Below are positions 11,678 through 21,022 of a stretch of DNA of 39,824 nucleotides, one piece after another. Both the position numbers and the translations under genes were made by a program. Where the stretch lies: assembly GCA_028865345.1 (NCBI GenBank), contig JAGWKL010000013.1, positions 1 to 39,824 on the forward strand, written 5' to 3'. The DNA comes from Candidatus Omnitrophota bacterium. GTDB lineage: Bacteria; Omnitrophota; Gorgyraeia; Zapsychrales; Fredricksoniimonadaceae. Within the stretch, counting starts at the first letter, position 1. Every line of letters begins with the position of its first letter. The notes under the pieces were generated by a model. It made no database searches. It was not told the DNA's origin and worked only from the letters and a program-made list of their open reading frames with translations.

Positions 11678-12139
11678 TCAAATGACTAATTTCCCTTTAA
11701 TGATCAAAGACAAAGGCAAGACCATCTGGGAATCCTTGACCTCAACGATCAAACTGTTTTCCGTTACCCGCTTAAGCCTTCCTTGCAGTTCCTTTTTTCC
11801 GTCCACAGGCTCGCCGAGCCAAAAACGCAGCTCCTGGTCCATGCAACGCATAAAGTCCTTGCGCGTGACCAATGGTCTGTCCAATCCCGGCGATGATAAT
11901 TCCAGGGAAAAAACCTCAGGAGGCAAGAAATTTTCCTGATCAATGGCGGATCTTAAAACTTTGTTTATTATAGCACATTCATCAAGAGTTATACCACCTA
12001 AAGGTTTGTCCGCGATGATCACGATCTGCACGTCGTTGGCGTGCCCCGTGACCCTGGTTTCGATCAAATCCACCCCCCGCGCTTCCAGGATGCCGGCGGT
12101 GATCTCTTCGATTTCTTTCTGTATCTGTTCAAGGGTCAT
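11678..12139 (-). CDS. rimP: Ribosome maturation factor RimP
   Basis: RimP assists late 30S subunit assembly. The 153 aa sequence fits the two-domain family. The N-terminal alpha/beta domain contains ARGVDLIETRV, VQIVIIAD and TLDECAIINKVLRSAID. The central signature FSLELSSPGLDRPL is diagnostic, and the C-terminal SH3-like barrel contains LQGRLKRVTENSLIVEV. The start overlaps the proS stop by 4 nt (ATGA), so the two are translationally coupled. rimP-nusA-infB is a classical order. Confidence 0.95.
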   Translation of the reverse strand: MTLEQIQKEIEEITAGILEARGVDLIETRVTGHANDVQIVIIADKPLGGITLDECAIINKVLRSAIDQENFLPPEVFSLELSSPGLDRPLVTRKDFMRCMDQELRFWLGEPVDGKKELQGRLKRVTENSLIVEVKDSQMVLPLSLIIKGKLVI

Positions 12140-13374
12140 AAAGAAAGCAGCCTCAAAACCTCTTGGGAAACCTTATTGGCATCAACAACGGTCACCTGTC
12201 CGTTACGGCGCAGCTTTATTTCCACCTGGTTTTGGGCCAGCATGCGTTTGCCGATGATGATGCGCAGCGGTATGCCGATAAGATCCGCATCGTTGAATTT
12301 GCGTCCGGCGCTTTCGTCACGGTCGTCCAAAAGCACATCCAGCCCCGCCTGGGCCAGCTCCTGATAATACTTCTGGGCCAGGCCCATGGAAACACCGTCG
12401 CCGGCCTGTACCGGCAGGATTTCCACGTCAAAAGGGGCGATCTCTTTAGGCCATATGATGCCGGCAGGGTCATTATTGACTTCAATGACCGCGGCGATCA
12501 GCCGGCTGACACCGATACCGTAACAACCCATGATGATGGGTTTTTGGCTGCCGTTCTCATCCAGGTAAACGGCGCCGAGACTTTCCGAATATTTTGTCCC
12601 CAATTGGAAAATATGCCCCAGTTCTATGGCCACCTTGCGCTCCCACTCGCTGCCCTGGGGCGTTTTTCCTTCTTCATCCTTGAGGATCTGGCCGCTGTCC
12701 TTATTGATCCATACGGCGTCTTCGCCGATGGGTGCTGCCACCAGAAACTCGTGGGAGACACTTCCGCCCATCGCCCCGCTGTCCGCCGTCACGACGATCA
12801 TGTCCAGGCCGCAGCGTTTAAAGATCTTATGGTAGGCCTGCAGCTGCAAATCGTAATTTTTCTTAAGGCCCTCCCAATCGCGGTCAAAACTATAGGCGTC
12901 CTTCATGATGAACTCGCAGGCGCGGACGATACCGAAACGCGTGCGGATCTCGTCACGGAATTTGGTCTGTATCTGGTAGAGGGTAACCGGCAGATGGCGG
13001 TAACTCTTGACGAATTGTTTGGCGATGTCGGTGATGATCTCTTCATGGGTCGGCCCCAGGCACATGCGCTGGGCTTTTTTGTTGTCAAAACTGAACATCA
13101 CTTCTTTCATTGTGACATCGCGCCCGGTCTTTTTCCAAATATCGATGGGTTGGAGTGCCGGCATCAATAACTCATGGCAGCCGATGGCGTCCATCTCCTG
13201 GCGGATGATGTTCTCCACCCGCCGCAGCACCCTATGCCCCAATGGCAGATAAGAATACACGCCCGAAGTCAGCATATTGACCAGTCCCGCGCGCAGGGAA
13301 AGCTGATGGCTGATAGCCTCGGTCCCCGCGGGGACCTCTTTTAAAGTGGGAAGAAAATATTTGGACCAATACAT
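12136..13374 (-). CDS. proS: Prolyl-tRNA synthetase lacking the INS editing domain
   Basis: This class II synthetase charges tRNA-Pro. Its N-terminal block (RAGLVNMLTSGVYSYLPLGHRVLRRVENIIRQEM), GPTHEE near residue 108 and IMGCYGIGVSRL near 282 are bacterial-type ProRS motifs, and the C-terminal anticodon-binding domain is present. At 412 aa it is about 150 residues shorter than typical bacterial ProRS. Where the INS editing domain should sit, between GGSVSHEF and ELGHIFQLGTKYSE, there is only a linker of roughly 35 residues. It therefore probably cannot hydrolyse Ala-tRNA-Pro in cis. It shares a TAATG stop/start junction with the upstream ATPase gene. Confidence 0.96.
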   Translation of the reverse strand: MYWSKYFLPTLKEVPAGTEAISHQLSLRAGLVNMLTSGVYSYLPLGHRVLRRVENIIRQEMDAIGCHELLMPALQPIDIWKKTGRDVTMKEVMFSFDNKKAQRMCLGPTHEEIITDIAKQFVKSYRHLPVTLYQIQTKFRDEIRTRFGIVRACEFIMKDAYSFDRDWEGLKKNYDLQLQAYHKIFKRCGLDMIVVTADSGAMGGSVSHEFLVAAPIGEDAVWINKDSGQILKDEEGKTPQGSEWERKVAIELGHIFQLGTKYSESLGAVYLDENGSQKPIIMGCYGIGVSRLIAAVIEVNNDPAGIIWPKEIAPFDVEILPVQAGDGVSMGLAQKYYQELAQAGLDVLLDDRDESAGRKFNDADLIGIPLRIIIGKRMLAQNQVEIKLRRNGQVTVVDANKVSQEVLRLLSL

Positions 13375-14648
13375 TATTGAAAAAACTCCTGAGGCAGTTG
13401 GACATTGCGCTTGACGAATTTATCATAAAAGGACGGCTTTTGTTTGTTCTGCGTCCATGAACCGATAACACGCCCCTGCTCATCGATCTTTTCCTGCTTA
13501 TAAGTAAAAATATCATTGAGCGTGCTTGTGCCCGTGGCCTTGTCAAACCACAGGTCCGTGATGTTGGCGACCCTGCGCACACCGTCCATATAAAGCTCGA
13601 GATAAACGAGCAGGTCGACGGACGTGGCCAATTGCTTTTGGATCTCCTGGCCGTTTAACCGGATGCCGGACATGAGCATCATCGTGACCATGCGGTTAAA
13701 GCATTCCTGGGGCGAATCGGCATGCACAATGGCCAGAGAGCCCGAATGCCCGGAAGAAATGGACTGTACCAGATCCAGGATTTCCTGACCGCGCACCTCG
13801 CCGATAATAATGCGGTCGGGCCGCATGCGAAGGCTGTTGACGAACAAATCACGGATGGTCACCTCGCCCTTGCCTTCCATATTGGCCGGCTTGGCCTGCA
13901 AGGAAACCACGTGCTCCTGCATCAATCGAAGCTCGGAAGTGTCCTCGATGGTGATGATGCGTTCATGACCGGGAATGTGGCTGGAGAGCACGTTGAGCAT
14001 GGTGGTCTTGCCGCAGCCGGTCGACCCGCAAAAAACGATATTCAGTTTGGCCTTGATGGCGGCGGTCAAGAAAACGGCCATCTGCTTGTTGAGAGTGTTG
14101 TGCTGGATCAAATCATCGATGGTGGCCAATTCACGGGAAAACTTTCTGACCGTCAGGATGGGGCCCAGCAGGGAACAGGGCGGTAAAATGACATTCACGC
14201 GCGACCCGTCGGCCATGGAAAAATCCACATAGGGGGAGGATTCATCCACCCGTCGGCTGGTGCCGGACGCCGCCAGGATCTTTTGGATGGTGTGCATCAA
14301 ATTGGTATTGTCCGGAAACTTGACCGCGGTCTTTTCAATCTTCCCGGCGCGCTGGATATAAACCGATTTGTGCCCGTTGACCATGATCTCAGTGACAGCG
14401 GGGTCTTCAATGAAAGGACGCAGCGGGCCCACGCTGACTATGGAAGAGGCCAGTTCCCTGACAATGGCAAGCCTCTCTTCCTTGGTGATGATCAGCTTGG
14501 CATCCTGGCAAAGGTTATCAATGGCCGTGTTCACAAAAGCGCGCATCTCGTCGCCCTGCATGTTGTCTTTGACTTCCAGAAAGTTGGTCTTGGAAACCAA
14601 ATAATGGTGGATGCGGGCCTTGATCTCATCGTGTTCGAAACTTGACAT
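13374..14648 (-). CDS. CpaF/TadA-type secretion ATPase (orphan)
   Basis: This is a VirB11/CpaF-family hexameric ATPase, which powers Tad pili, type IV secretion or related machines at the cytoplasmic membrane. The 424 aa protein has an N-terminal domain (about 1-150, with ITEIMVNGHKSVYIQRAGKIEKT), Walker A GSTGCGKTTMLN, the Asp/His box (IITIEDTSELRL), Walker B-like MRPDRIIIGEVRGQE and SSGHSGSLAIVHADSPQE. No tadB, tadC, pilin or secretin gene is nearby; the neighbours are rseP and proS. It is therefore an orphan whose machine must be encoded elsewhere. An AGAGGTG ribosome site supports the ATG. Confidence 0.9.
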   Translation of the reverse strand: MSSFEHDEIKARIHHYLVSKTNFLEVKDNMQGDEMRAFVNTAIDNLCQDAKLIITKEERLAIVRELASSIVSVGPLRPFIEDPAVTEIMVNGHKSVYIQRAGKIEKTAVKFPDNTNLMHTIQKILAASGTSRRVDESSPYVDFSMADGSRVNVILPPCSLLGPILTVRKFSRELATIDDLIQHNTLNKQMAVFLTAAIKAKLNIVFCGSTGCGKTTMLNVLSSHIPGHERIITIEDTSELRLMQEHVVSLQAKPANMEGKGEVTIRDLFVNSLRMRPDRIIIGEVRGQEILDLVQSISSGHSGSLAIVHADSPQECFNRMVTMMLMSGIRLNGQEIQKQLATSVDLLVYLELYMDGVRRVANITDLWFDKATGTSTLNDIFTYKQEKIDEQGRVIGSWTQNKQKPSFYDKFVKRNVQLPQEFFQ

Positions 14649-14668
14649 AAGTCACCTCTTAAGACGGG

Positions 14669-15790
14669 TTAAAGTCCCATTCCTTTAAATAGATGGACTA
14701 TTTTGTCGATCCATCCGACACGTTCAAAATCCGAATAAAATACAAATACCATCAGCATGATGATCAAGGTAAAGCCGGTCCTCGCCATGAACAGGTCGGT
14801 CCTCTCAGACAGGGCCCTGCCGCGCCATTTTTCCAGGCCCAACAAAAACAAATGCCCGCCGTCCAAGGGGACGACCGGCAATAAATTGATCAGGGCCAGG
14901 GAGGCGCTGATGATCCCTACGATATGCAAAACAAAAGAAAAACCGATGGTCAACGCAAATTTGATCACAAAAAACATGCCTATAATGCCCATGGCCTCTT
15001 TAGGAGAACGCTCGCCGATGGCCATTTGATAAAGGGCCGCATAAGTCTTGACGGTAATGTCCCATAATTCCTGGCCGGCCTTGACAAAAGATTCAAAAAA
15101 ACCGTATCGCCTGATCACAAGGTCATCGGCGCTGTTAATGGCCATGGGCGCAACACCGATCCGCCGCGTTTCATGCGTACGGCCGAATATGTCCTGGGTC
15201 TTTGTTTCCTGCGGCGTCACATCGACCGTAATATCGTGCTTGCCGCGTTCGACGGTCAGGGCCAATTGGCGGCCGGTAAAAGCGGTCGTGATGTCCTGAA
15301 GCTGGGACCAATGCTCAATCGGTTTACCGTTGACCTTCAGGATCCTGTCCCCCACCTTTAACCCCGCCTGCCGGGCCGGCGATTGCGCCAGGACCTGGCC
15401 TATGACCGGGGCGATCTTCTGGGTGGAGAGGTCCATGTCTACATAGCCGATCTTAAAGACGCACCAAAAACATAAATAGGCAAAAACCAAATTGACCACC
15501 GGCCCCATCAAAACAATCAAAGCACGGCGCCCAGGCGGCTGGGTGAAATATTCATCTTTGGCGCCCACGCATTTATCGCGTTCATCGCCGGCCATCTTGA
15601 CAAAGCCGCCCAGAGGAAAAAGGCTTAAACAATATTCCGTATCTCCGCGTTTCCAGGAAAACAATTTGGGCCCGAAGCCCATGGAAAACTGTTCCACCCT
15701 GACCCCGCACTTTCTGGCTACGATAAAATGTCCCCACTCATGCACGAGGATCAAGATGCTCAATATAATGATAAAAACGAACAGTGCCAT
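14669..15790 (-). CDS. rseP: RIP site-2 protease RseP
   Basis: RseP is an intramembrane zinc metalloprotease that cleaves anti-sigma factors and remnant signal peptides. The active-site motif HEWGH lies in the first TM helix (ALFVFIIILSILILVHEWGHFIVA). A PDZ domain follows (SPARQAGLKVGDRILKVNGKPIEHW), and the second zinc/catalytic motif LLPVVPLDGGHLFLL is near the C-terminus. I choose the ATG at 15790, because the track start (15865) adds 25 residues overlapping dxr. From 15790 there is a 7 nt gap to dxr and a TM-first N-terminus. uppS-cdsA-dxr-rseP-proS is a well-known bacterial order; here the CpaF-like gene interrupts it. Confidence 0.96.
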   Translation of the reverse strand: MALFVFIIILSILILVHEWGHFIVARKCGVRVEQFSMGFGPKLFSWKRGDTEYCLSLFPLGGFVKMAGDERDKCVGAKDEYFTQPPGRRALIVLMGPVVNLVFAYLCFWCVFKIGYVDMDLSTQKIAPVIGQVLAQSPARQAGLKVGDRILKVNGKPIEHWSQLQDITTAFTGRQLALTVERGKHDITVDVTPQETKTQDIFGRTHETRRIGVAPMAINSADDLVIRRYGFFESFVKAGQELWDITVKTYAALYQMAIGERSPKEAMGIIGMFFVIKFALTIGFSFVLHIVGIISASLALINLLPVVPLDGGHLFLLGLEKWRGRALSERTDLFMARTGFTLIIMLMVFVFYSDFERVGWIDKIVHLFKGMGL

Positions 15791-15797
15791 AAATTGT

Positions 15798-16946
15798 TTA
15801 TATAGTACGAATGATTTCTTGGGCCTTCTGTCTCGCCCATTTGTCCGCCTCCAATATTGCCTCAAGGCAAGGAGTTTTCACTATTCTATGGGCCAAAAAT
15901 ACTTTTTCAACGACTTTGTAAATTTGTGAAAAGCCGATGGTGCCGTTTAAAAAAGCTTCCACTGCCACTTCATCCGCCGCATTAAGCACAGCCGGCTGGC
16001 TTCCCGCCCGACGCGCCGCTTCAAATGCAAGTCCCAATGAGGGAAACTTCCTGAGATCGGGCTTTTGGAAATGAAGCCTCCCCCATTGGACAAGATCGAG
16101 GTCTTTCAGGCCCGTATTCAAACGCTCGGGGTAGGTCAAAGCATATTGGATAGGCAGGCGCATGTCCGTGACACCTAACTGGGCAAGACAGGCCCCATCC
16201 TCAAATTCCACCATGGAATGGATGATCGCCTCCGGGTGTACCAGCACCTTGATTTGATCATCGCGTAAATTAAACAAATGCCCGGCTTCAATGACCTCAA
16301 AACCTTTGTTCATCATGGTGGCTGAATCCACGGTGATCTTGGGCCCCATTTTCCACCGGGGATGCCGCAATATGTCCTTAGGCCCCATTTTCCTGAAATC
16401 TCTTGAGGCGACCGTCCTTAAAGGGCCTCCGGAAGCCGTCAAATGGACAGACTTCGGTTTTGATCTTTGGCCGTCCAGACATTGAAAAATAGCGCTCTGC
16501 TCGCTGTCGATCGGGATGATGCGCCCGCCGTGCCGTTGAGCCTGGCGCATGATCAAGTCTCCGGCGATGACCAGCGCTTCTTTATTGGCCGGCGCAACTC
16601 GTTTACCGGCACGTAAGCCTGTCAAAAAAGGCATCAGGGCGCTGGTCCCCCGCATGGCCAGCACGACCACGTCCACATCGGGCAGGGCCGCCAACCCGCT
16701 GCAATCCTTGCCGGGGTAAAATTTAATGCCCTTAAATCCTGCCTTTAAAAAGTACGCCAACCCTTCAGGACCGACAGCCACATGCCCGGGACGATACTTT
16801 TTTATCTGTCCTTCCAGCAGTTTAAAATTATTGTGAGCGCTCAGGACCTTTACCTGAAAACGTTGTGGATGTTGGTCCACCACCTTCAAGGTATTAAGGC
16901 CTATGGAACCGGTCGAGCCTAAAATAGCTATGCGGCAAGGTTTCAT
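15798..16946 (-). CDS. dxr: 1-deoxy-D-xylulose 5-phosphate reductoisomerase
   Basis: Dxr converts DXP to MEP with NADPH, the committed step of the MEP isoprenoid pathway. Landmarks are the NADPH-binding IAILGSTGSIGLNTLKVV, the metal/substrate motif IPIDSEQSAIFQCL, TASGGPLR, and the flexible-loop and substrate region HPRWKMGPKITVDSATMMNKGFEVIEA. Length (382 aa) is normal. Its ATG overlaps the cdsA stop (ATGA). Its product feeds, several steps on, the UppS enzyme encoded two genes upstream. Confidence 0.98.
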   Translation of the reverse strand: MKPCRIAILGSTGSIGLNTLKVVDQHPQRFQVKVLSAHNNFKLLEGQIKKYRPGHVAVGPEGLAYFLKAGFKGIKFYPGKDCSGLAALPDVDVVVLAMRGTSALMPFLTGLRAGKRVAPANKEALVIAGDLIMRQAQRHGGRIIPIDSEQSAIFQCLDGQRSKPKSVHLTASGGPLRTVASRDFRKMGPKDILRHPRWKMGPKITVDSATMMNKGFEVIEAGHLFNLRDDQIKVLVHPEAIIHSMVEFEDGACLAQLGVTDMRLPIQYALTYPERLNTGLKDLDLVQWGRLHFQKPDLRKFPSLGLAFEAARRAGSQPAVLNAADEVAVEAFLNGTIGFSQIYKVVEKVFLAHRIVKTPCLEAILEADKWARQKAQEIIRTI

Positions 16947-17779
16947 CAGTGCATGGTCAGGGCCGAACTTATGTATAAATAAAATGCCGGCGCCGAGAAC
17001 AACAAACTGTCAATGACATCCAGGACCCCTCCCATGGCGGGTAATAATTTACCGGAATCTTTGACCCCGCAATCACGCTTGATCAATGACTCGGAAAGGT
17101 CGCCTAATTGTCCTAAGCCCCCGAAGAAAGCGCCCATCAGGAATATCTGCCAGCGCGGCAGATCCAGTGCCGGAGGCAAAAATGAACGGAAGATCAGGGC
17201 GACACAAGCCGACACCAAGACCCCGCCCACCGTGCCTTCGATGGACTTGTTCGGGCTTACCTTGGACAACAGGGGGTGCTTACCGAAATTAGTCCCGATG
17301 AGCAAAGCCCCCATATCGGCACTTTTGGTCACCAACAGGATGAATCCCACCAATTTGACCCCATCCATCCCCGGGAGCAAATTACGGATCTTCACCAAAA
17401 ATGAAAAGAACCAGGCCACATACAAGACCCCAAAGAGCGTTGTTGATAACCCCAGGATCGCATGGCGGTTGTCTTGCCTCGCAAATTGCATAAACAAAAT
17501 CAGCAAAAACCCGATAACGATAAAAAGCAATTCCCAGTTATGCGTCGGCTCAAAATGGGTGAAAATGGAAATGGGGATCAGGACCCCTATAAAAATACCG
17601 GTATAACTGTAAATCGGCACATCTTTCTTTTTTACCATGTAAAAAAACTCATAAAGCCCGCCCGCGGTCAGCAACACCACGACCACAATGAACAAATAAC
17701 TGTAAACAATAGCCAGAGCCGTCAAAACGATCAGGAGGCTTGAGGATAGAAACCTCGACCAGGACATGGTTTCCTTCAT
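16946..17779 (-). CDS. cdsA: Phosphatidate cytidylyltransferase
   Basis: CdsA makes CDP-diacylglycerol for phospholipid synthesis in the inner membrane. The 277 aa protein is strongly hydrophobic with about seven or eight predicted TM helices. Its C-terminus carries the family signature as SLIKRDCGVKDSGKLLPAMGGVLDVIDSLLFSAP, and the LLSKVSPNKSIEGTVGG motif is typical. The usual form of the signature has PGHGG and LDRxDS; here it reads PAMGG and LDVIDS, a mild departure. It sits 10 nt after uppS and overlaps dxr. Confidence 0.95.
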   Translation of the reverse strand: MKETMSWSRFLSSSLLIVLTALAIVYSYLFIVVVVLLTAGGLYEFFYMVKKKDVPIYSYTGIFIGVLIPISIFTHFEPTHNWELLFIVIGFLLILFMQFARQDNRHAILGLSTTLFGVLYVAWFFSFLVKIRNLLPGMDGVKLVGFILLVTKSADMGALLIGTNFGKHPLLSKVSPNKSIEGTVGGVLVSACVALIFRSFLPPALDLPRWQIFLMGAFFGGLGQLGDLSESLIKRDCGVKDSGKLLPAMGGVLDVIDSLLFSAPAFYLYISSALTMH

Positions 17780-17789
17780 AAAAACCCCT

Positions 17790-18524
17790 TCAAGAGACCT
17801 TCACCCCGCCCCAGCGGCGCTCCCTTTGGGCGTAGGTGGACAATGCTTTTAAAAACTCTTGTTCATTAAATTCCGGCCAGCATTTGTCCGTAAAGTACAG
17901 TTCGGCATAAGAAAGCTGCCATAATAAAAAGTTGCTGATGCGCACTTCGCCGGAGGTACGGATCAACAAGTCAGGATCAGGCTGGTCCTTCGTGTACAAA
18001 AAGGAGCTGACTGTCTTTTCTTCGATATCGTCGGGTTTGACAAGGCCCGCCGCGACCCGCTGTGCGATGGACTTTACGGCATCAACGATCTCGCCCCGGG
18101 CACCGTAATTAAAGGCGATATTGAGCGTCATCCCGGCATTGTCCCGGGTCAGCAAAGCCGCTTTGTCCATGGCCTTTAATACCTCCTGCGGTATTCCCTG
18201 ACGGCGGCCTATGAAATTGATACGCACACCGTTTTTATCCAGGTCCCGGGCCTTTTGCCCCAAAACCTGGATGAAGGTCCGCATGATCATGGATACTTCT
18301 TCGCTGGGTCTCGTCCAATTCTCCGTCGAGAAAGCATAGATGGTCAAAAACTTGATACCAGCGTCACGGGCGGCTTTGATGATCTCTTCGACCCTCTTGA
18401 CGCCTTCCAAATGACCCTGGGTGCGGGGCATCCCCCGTTCCATCGCCCAACGGCCGTTGCCGTCCATAATGATGGCGACGTGGACCGGAAGATGCTCACT
18501 TCTTTGCTGGATATCTTTCTCCAT
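17790..18524 (-). CDS. uppS: Undecaprenyl diphosphate synthase
   Basis: UppS is the cis-prenyltransferase making undecaprenyl-PP, the lipid carrier for peptidoglycan and O-antigen. HVAIIMDGNGRWAMERG with the catalytic Asp and Arg, then GHLEGVKRVEEIIKAA, LTIYAFSTENWTRP and the C-terminal DLLIRTSGEVRISNFLLWQLSYAELYF are all diagnostic. The 244 aa length is normal. It is the first gene of the downstream housekeeping run and starts 16 nt past the T-run of a rho-independent terminator, so its promoter is unclear. Confidence 0.97.
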   Translation of the reverse strand: MEKDIQQRSEHLPVHVAIIMDGNGRWAMERGMPRTQGHLEGVKRVEEIIKAARDAGIKFLTIYAFSTENWTRPSEEVSMIMRTFIQVLGQKARDLDKNGVRINFIGRRQGIPQEVLKAMDKAALLTRDNAGMTLNIAFNYGARGEIVDAVKSIAQRVAAGLVKPDDIEEKTVSSFLYTKDQPDPDLLIRTSGEVRISNFLLWQLSYAELYFTDKCWPEFNEQEFLKALSTYAQRERRWGGVKVS

Positions 18525-18539
18525 AAGAAAGGATTCTAA

Positions 18540-18567
18540 AATTAAAAGGGGGATATTTCATCCCCCT
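18540..18567 (-). terminator. Rho-independent terminator after the coiled-coil gene
   Basis: On the minus strand a 7-bp stem GGGGGAT/ATCCCCC (18548-18566) closes a 5 nt loop and is followed by TTTTAATTTT. This is a textbook intrinsic terminator. It ends the OmpA-lipoprotein/coiled-coil unit, just ahead of uppS; partial read-through could still feed uppS. Confidence 0.85.
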
Positions 18568-18594
18568 ATGATATACATTAGGCCACAGCCAGAA

Positions 18595-19023
18595 TCAATG
18601 CCCTGTTGATGCGGCGGTCGGTTGCACAGCAGCAGGCGCAGGCGGCTGCGCTTGTCCGGCGACCGCCTGAGCGGCTTGCGCTGCCGTAGCTTTTACCTGA
18701 AGTGCCGCCTGCAATTTCGCTTCCAGGACCGTCTTGGCCTGGCTCAACGCATCGTACTTCTTCTTTAAATCCAAATTCGTGGTTTTTTCCTGGTTCATGG
18801 CATCCTGGATTTGGGCCATTTTATCATTCGCGTCTCTTAACTCCTGCTGAAATGTGATCAATTTTGCCTCATTTTTCTGCAAGGTTTCTTCAGCCACCAT
18901 ACGGCTGTAACGTTCTTCCTGCAGACTTTTTGAGGCTTTATCGGCCTTTTGGGCCAATTGCACCACTCCCAGCAGCAAAGCGATAGCCACCAAGACAGAT
19001 ATAATAAGAATAGTGTCTTTCAT
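18595..19023 (-). CDS. Membrane-anchored coiled-coil protein, function unknown
   Basis: I do not recognise a family. The 142 aa protein has an N-terminal TM helix (TILIISVLVAIALLLGVVQLA). A predicted coiled coil rich in Lys, Glu, Gln and Ala follows (about residues 28-100, with EETLQKNEAKLITFQQELRDANDKM), and then a low-complexity Ala/Pro/Gln tail (AQAAQAVAGQAQPPAPAAVQPT). It lies 8 nt after the OmpA-type lipoprotein gene and before a terminator, so the two are almost certainly cotranscribed. A periplasmic spacer role next to a peptidoglycan-binding lipoprotein is conceivable but only a guess. Confidence 0.8.
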   Translation of the reverse strand: MKDTILIISVLVAIALLLGVVQLAQKADKASKSLQEERYSRMVAEETLQKNEAKLITFQQELRDANDKMAQIQDAMNQEKTTNLDLKKKYDALSQAKTVLEAKLQAALQVKATAAQAAQAVAGQAQPPAPAAVQPTAASTGH

Positions 19024-19031
19024 CCGGAACC

Positions 19032-19655
19032 TTATTGTCCCTGCCCGGCATCAGTTGTCGTTCCATTCTTTGGAAAAACGACTATTTCTACACGACGATT
19101 AGCCTGGCGGCCTGCCGCGGTCGCATTGGAAGCAACGGGCCTGAATTCACCATAACCAATCGCCGACAGACGCGGCTGTGCAACGTCCTTGCTGACCAAA
19201 TAATGCAAAACAGACAAGGCGCGGGCAGTGGACAATTCCCAATTGGATTTCCAGTGCGAATGCTTGATGGGTACGTTGTCCGTATGACCTTCGATGCCTA
19301 TATCCAAATCGGAAACGGTCGTATTAAGGACATTGGCGACTTTATCCAATTTAGCATAGGAGTCCCTGCGCAATTTCGCTTTCCCTGAATTAAACAACAC
19401 TTCCGAGACGAAGGTAATGACGAGGCCCTTATTCTCCATCTCCACCTTCACCTGCTTATTATTGATCTCATTTTGAAGGCGTTTTTCAAGTTCATCCTTG
19501 GCGCGCTGCAACTCGTCCATATCATTTCTCATTTTGGCGATCTTTTCGATGTCCGTACGGCGGCCCTTTTGCAGGATGATCGTACAACCGGAAAGCCCCA
19601 GGGTAAACATCAGGGCCATGGAGATGTTCATAAGAAACACTTTATTATAACGCAT
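19032..19655 (-). CDS. OmpA/Pal-family peptidoglycan-binding lipoprotein
   Basis: The 207 aa protein has a lipoprotein signal (LGLSGC, Cys at residue 24). A coiled-coil stretch follows (about 35-68), then a C-terminal OmpA/MotB domain with VLFNSGKAKLRRDSYAKLDKVANVL and IGIEGHTDNVPIKHS...WELSTARALSV. These residues match the diaminopimelate/peptidoglycan-binding pocket of Pal and OmpA. It probably tethers the outer membrane to the cell wall. No tolB or other Tol gene is adjacent, so I do not call it pal. A strong ribosome site (AAGGAGG) and a sigma70-type promoter lie upstream. Confidence 0.9.
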   Translation of the reverse strand: MRYNKVFLMNISMALMFTLGLSGCTIILQKGRRTDIEKIAKMRNDMDELQRAKDELEKRLQNEINNKQVKVEMENKGLVITFVSEVLFNSGKAKLRRDSYAKLDKVANVLNTTVSDLDIGIEGHTDNVPIKHSHWKSNWELSTARALSVLHYLVSKDVAQPRLSAIGYGEFRPVASNATAAGRQANRRVEIVVFPKNGTTTDAGQGQ

Positions 19656-19695
19656 TACCTTCCTCCTTCTTTGATACAGCCTTTATTTAAAGTTA

Positions 19696-19724
19696 AAATT
19701 ATCATAGCCAATTATGAAAGTCAA
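19696..19724 (-). promoter_or_regulatory. Sigma70-type promoter for the OmpA-type lipoprotein unit
   Basis: On the minus strand TTGACT (19719-19724) and TAATTT (19696-19701) are separated by exactly 17 nt, in AT-rich DNA between the purA stop and the lipoprotein start. A strong AAGGAGG ribosome site follows just before the ATG. Confidence 0.7.
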
Positions 19725-19738
19725 GCAATGAAAACATT

Positions 19739-21016
<1,278 letters not shown>

Positions 21017-21022
21017 TTATCT

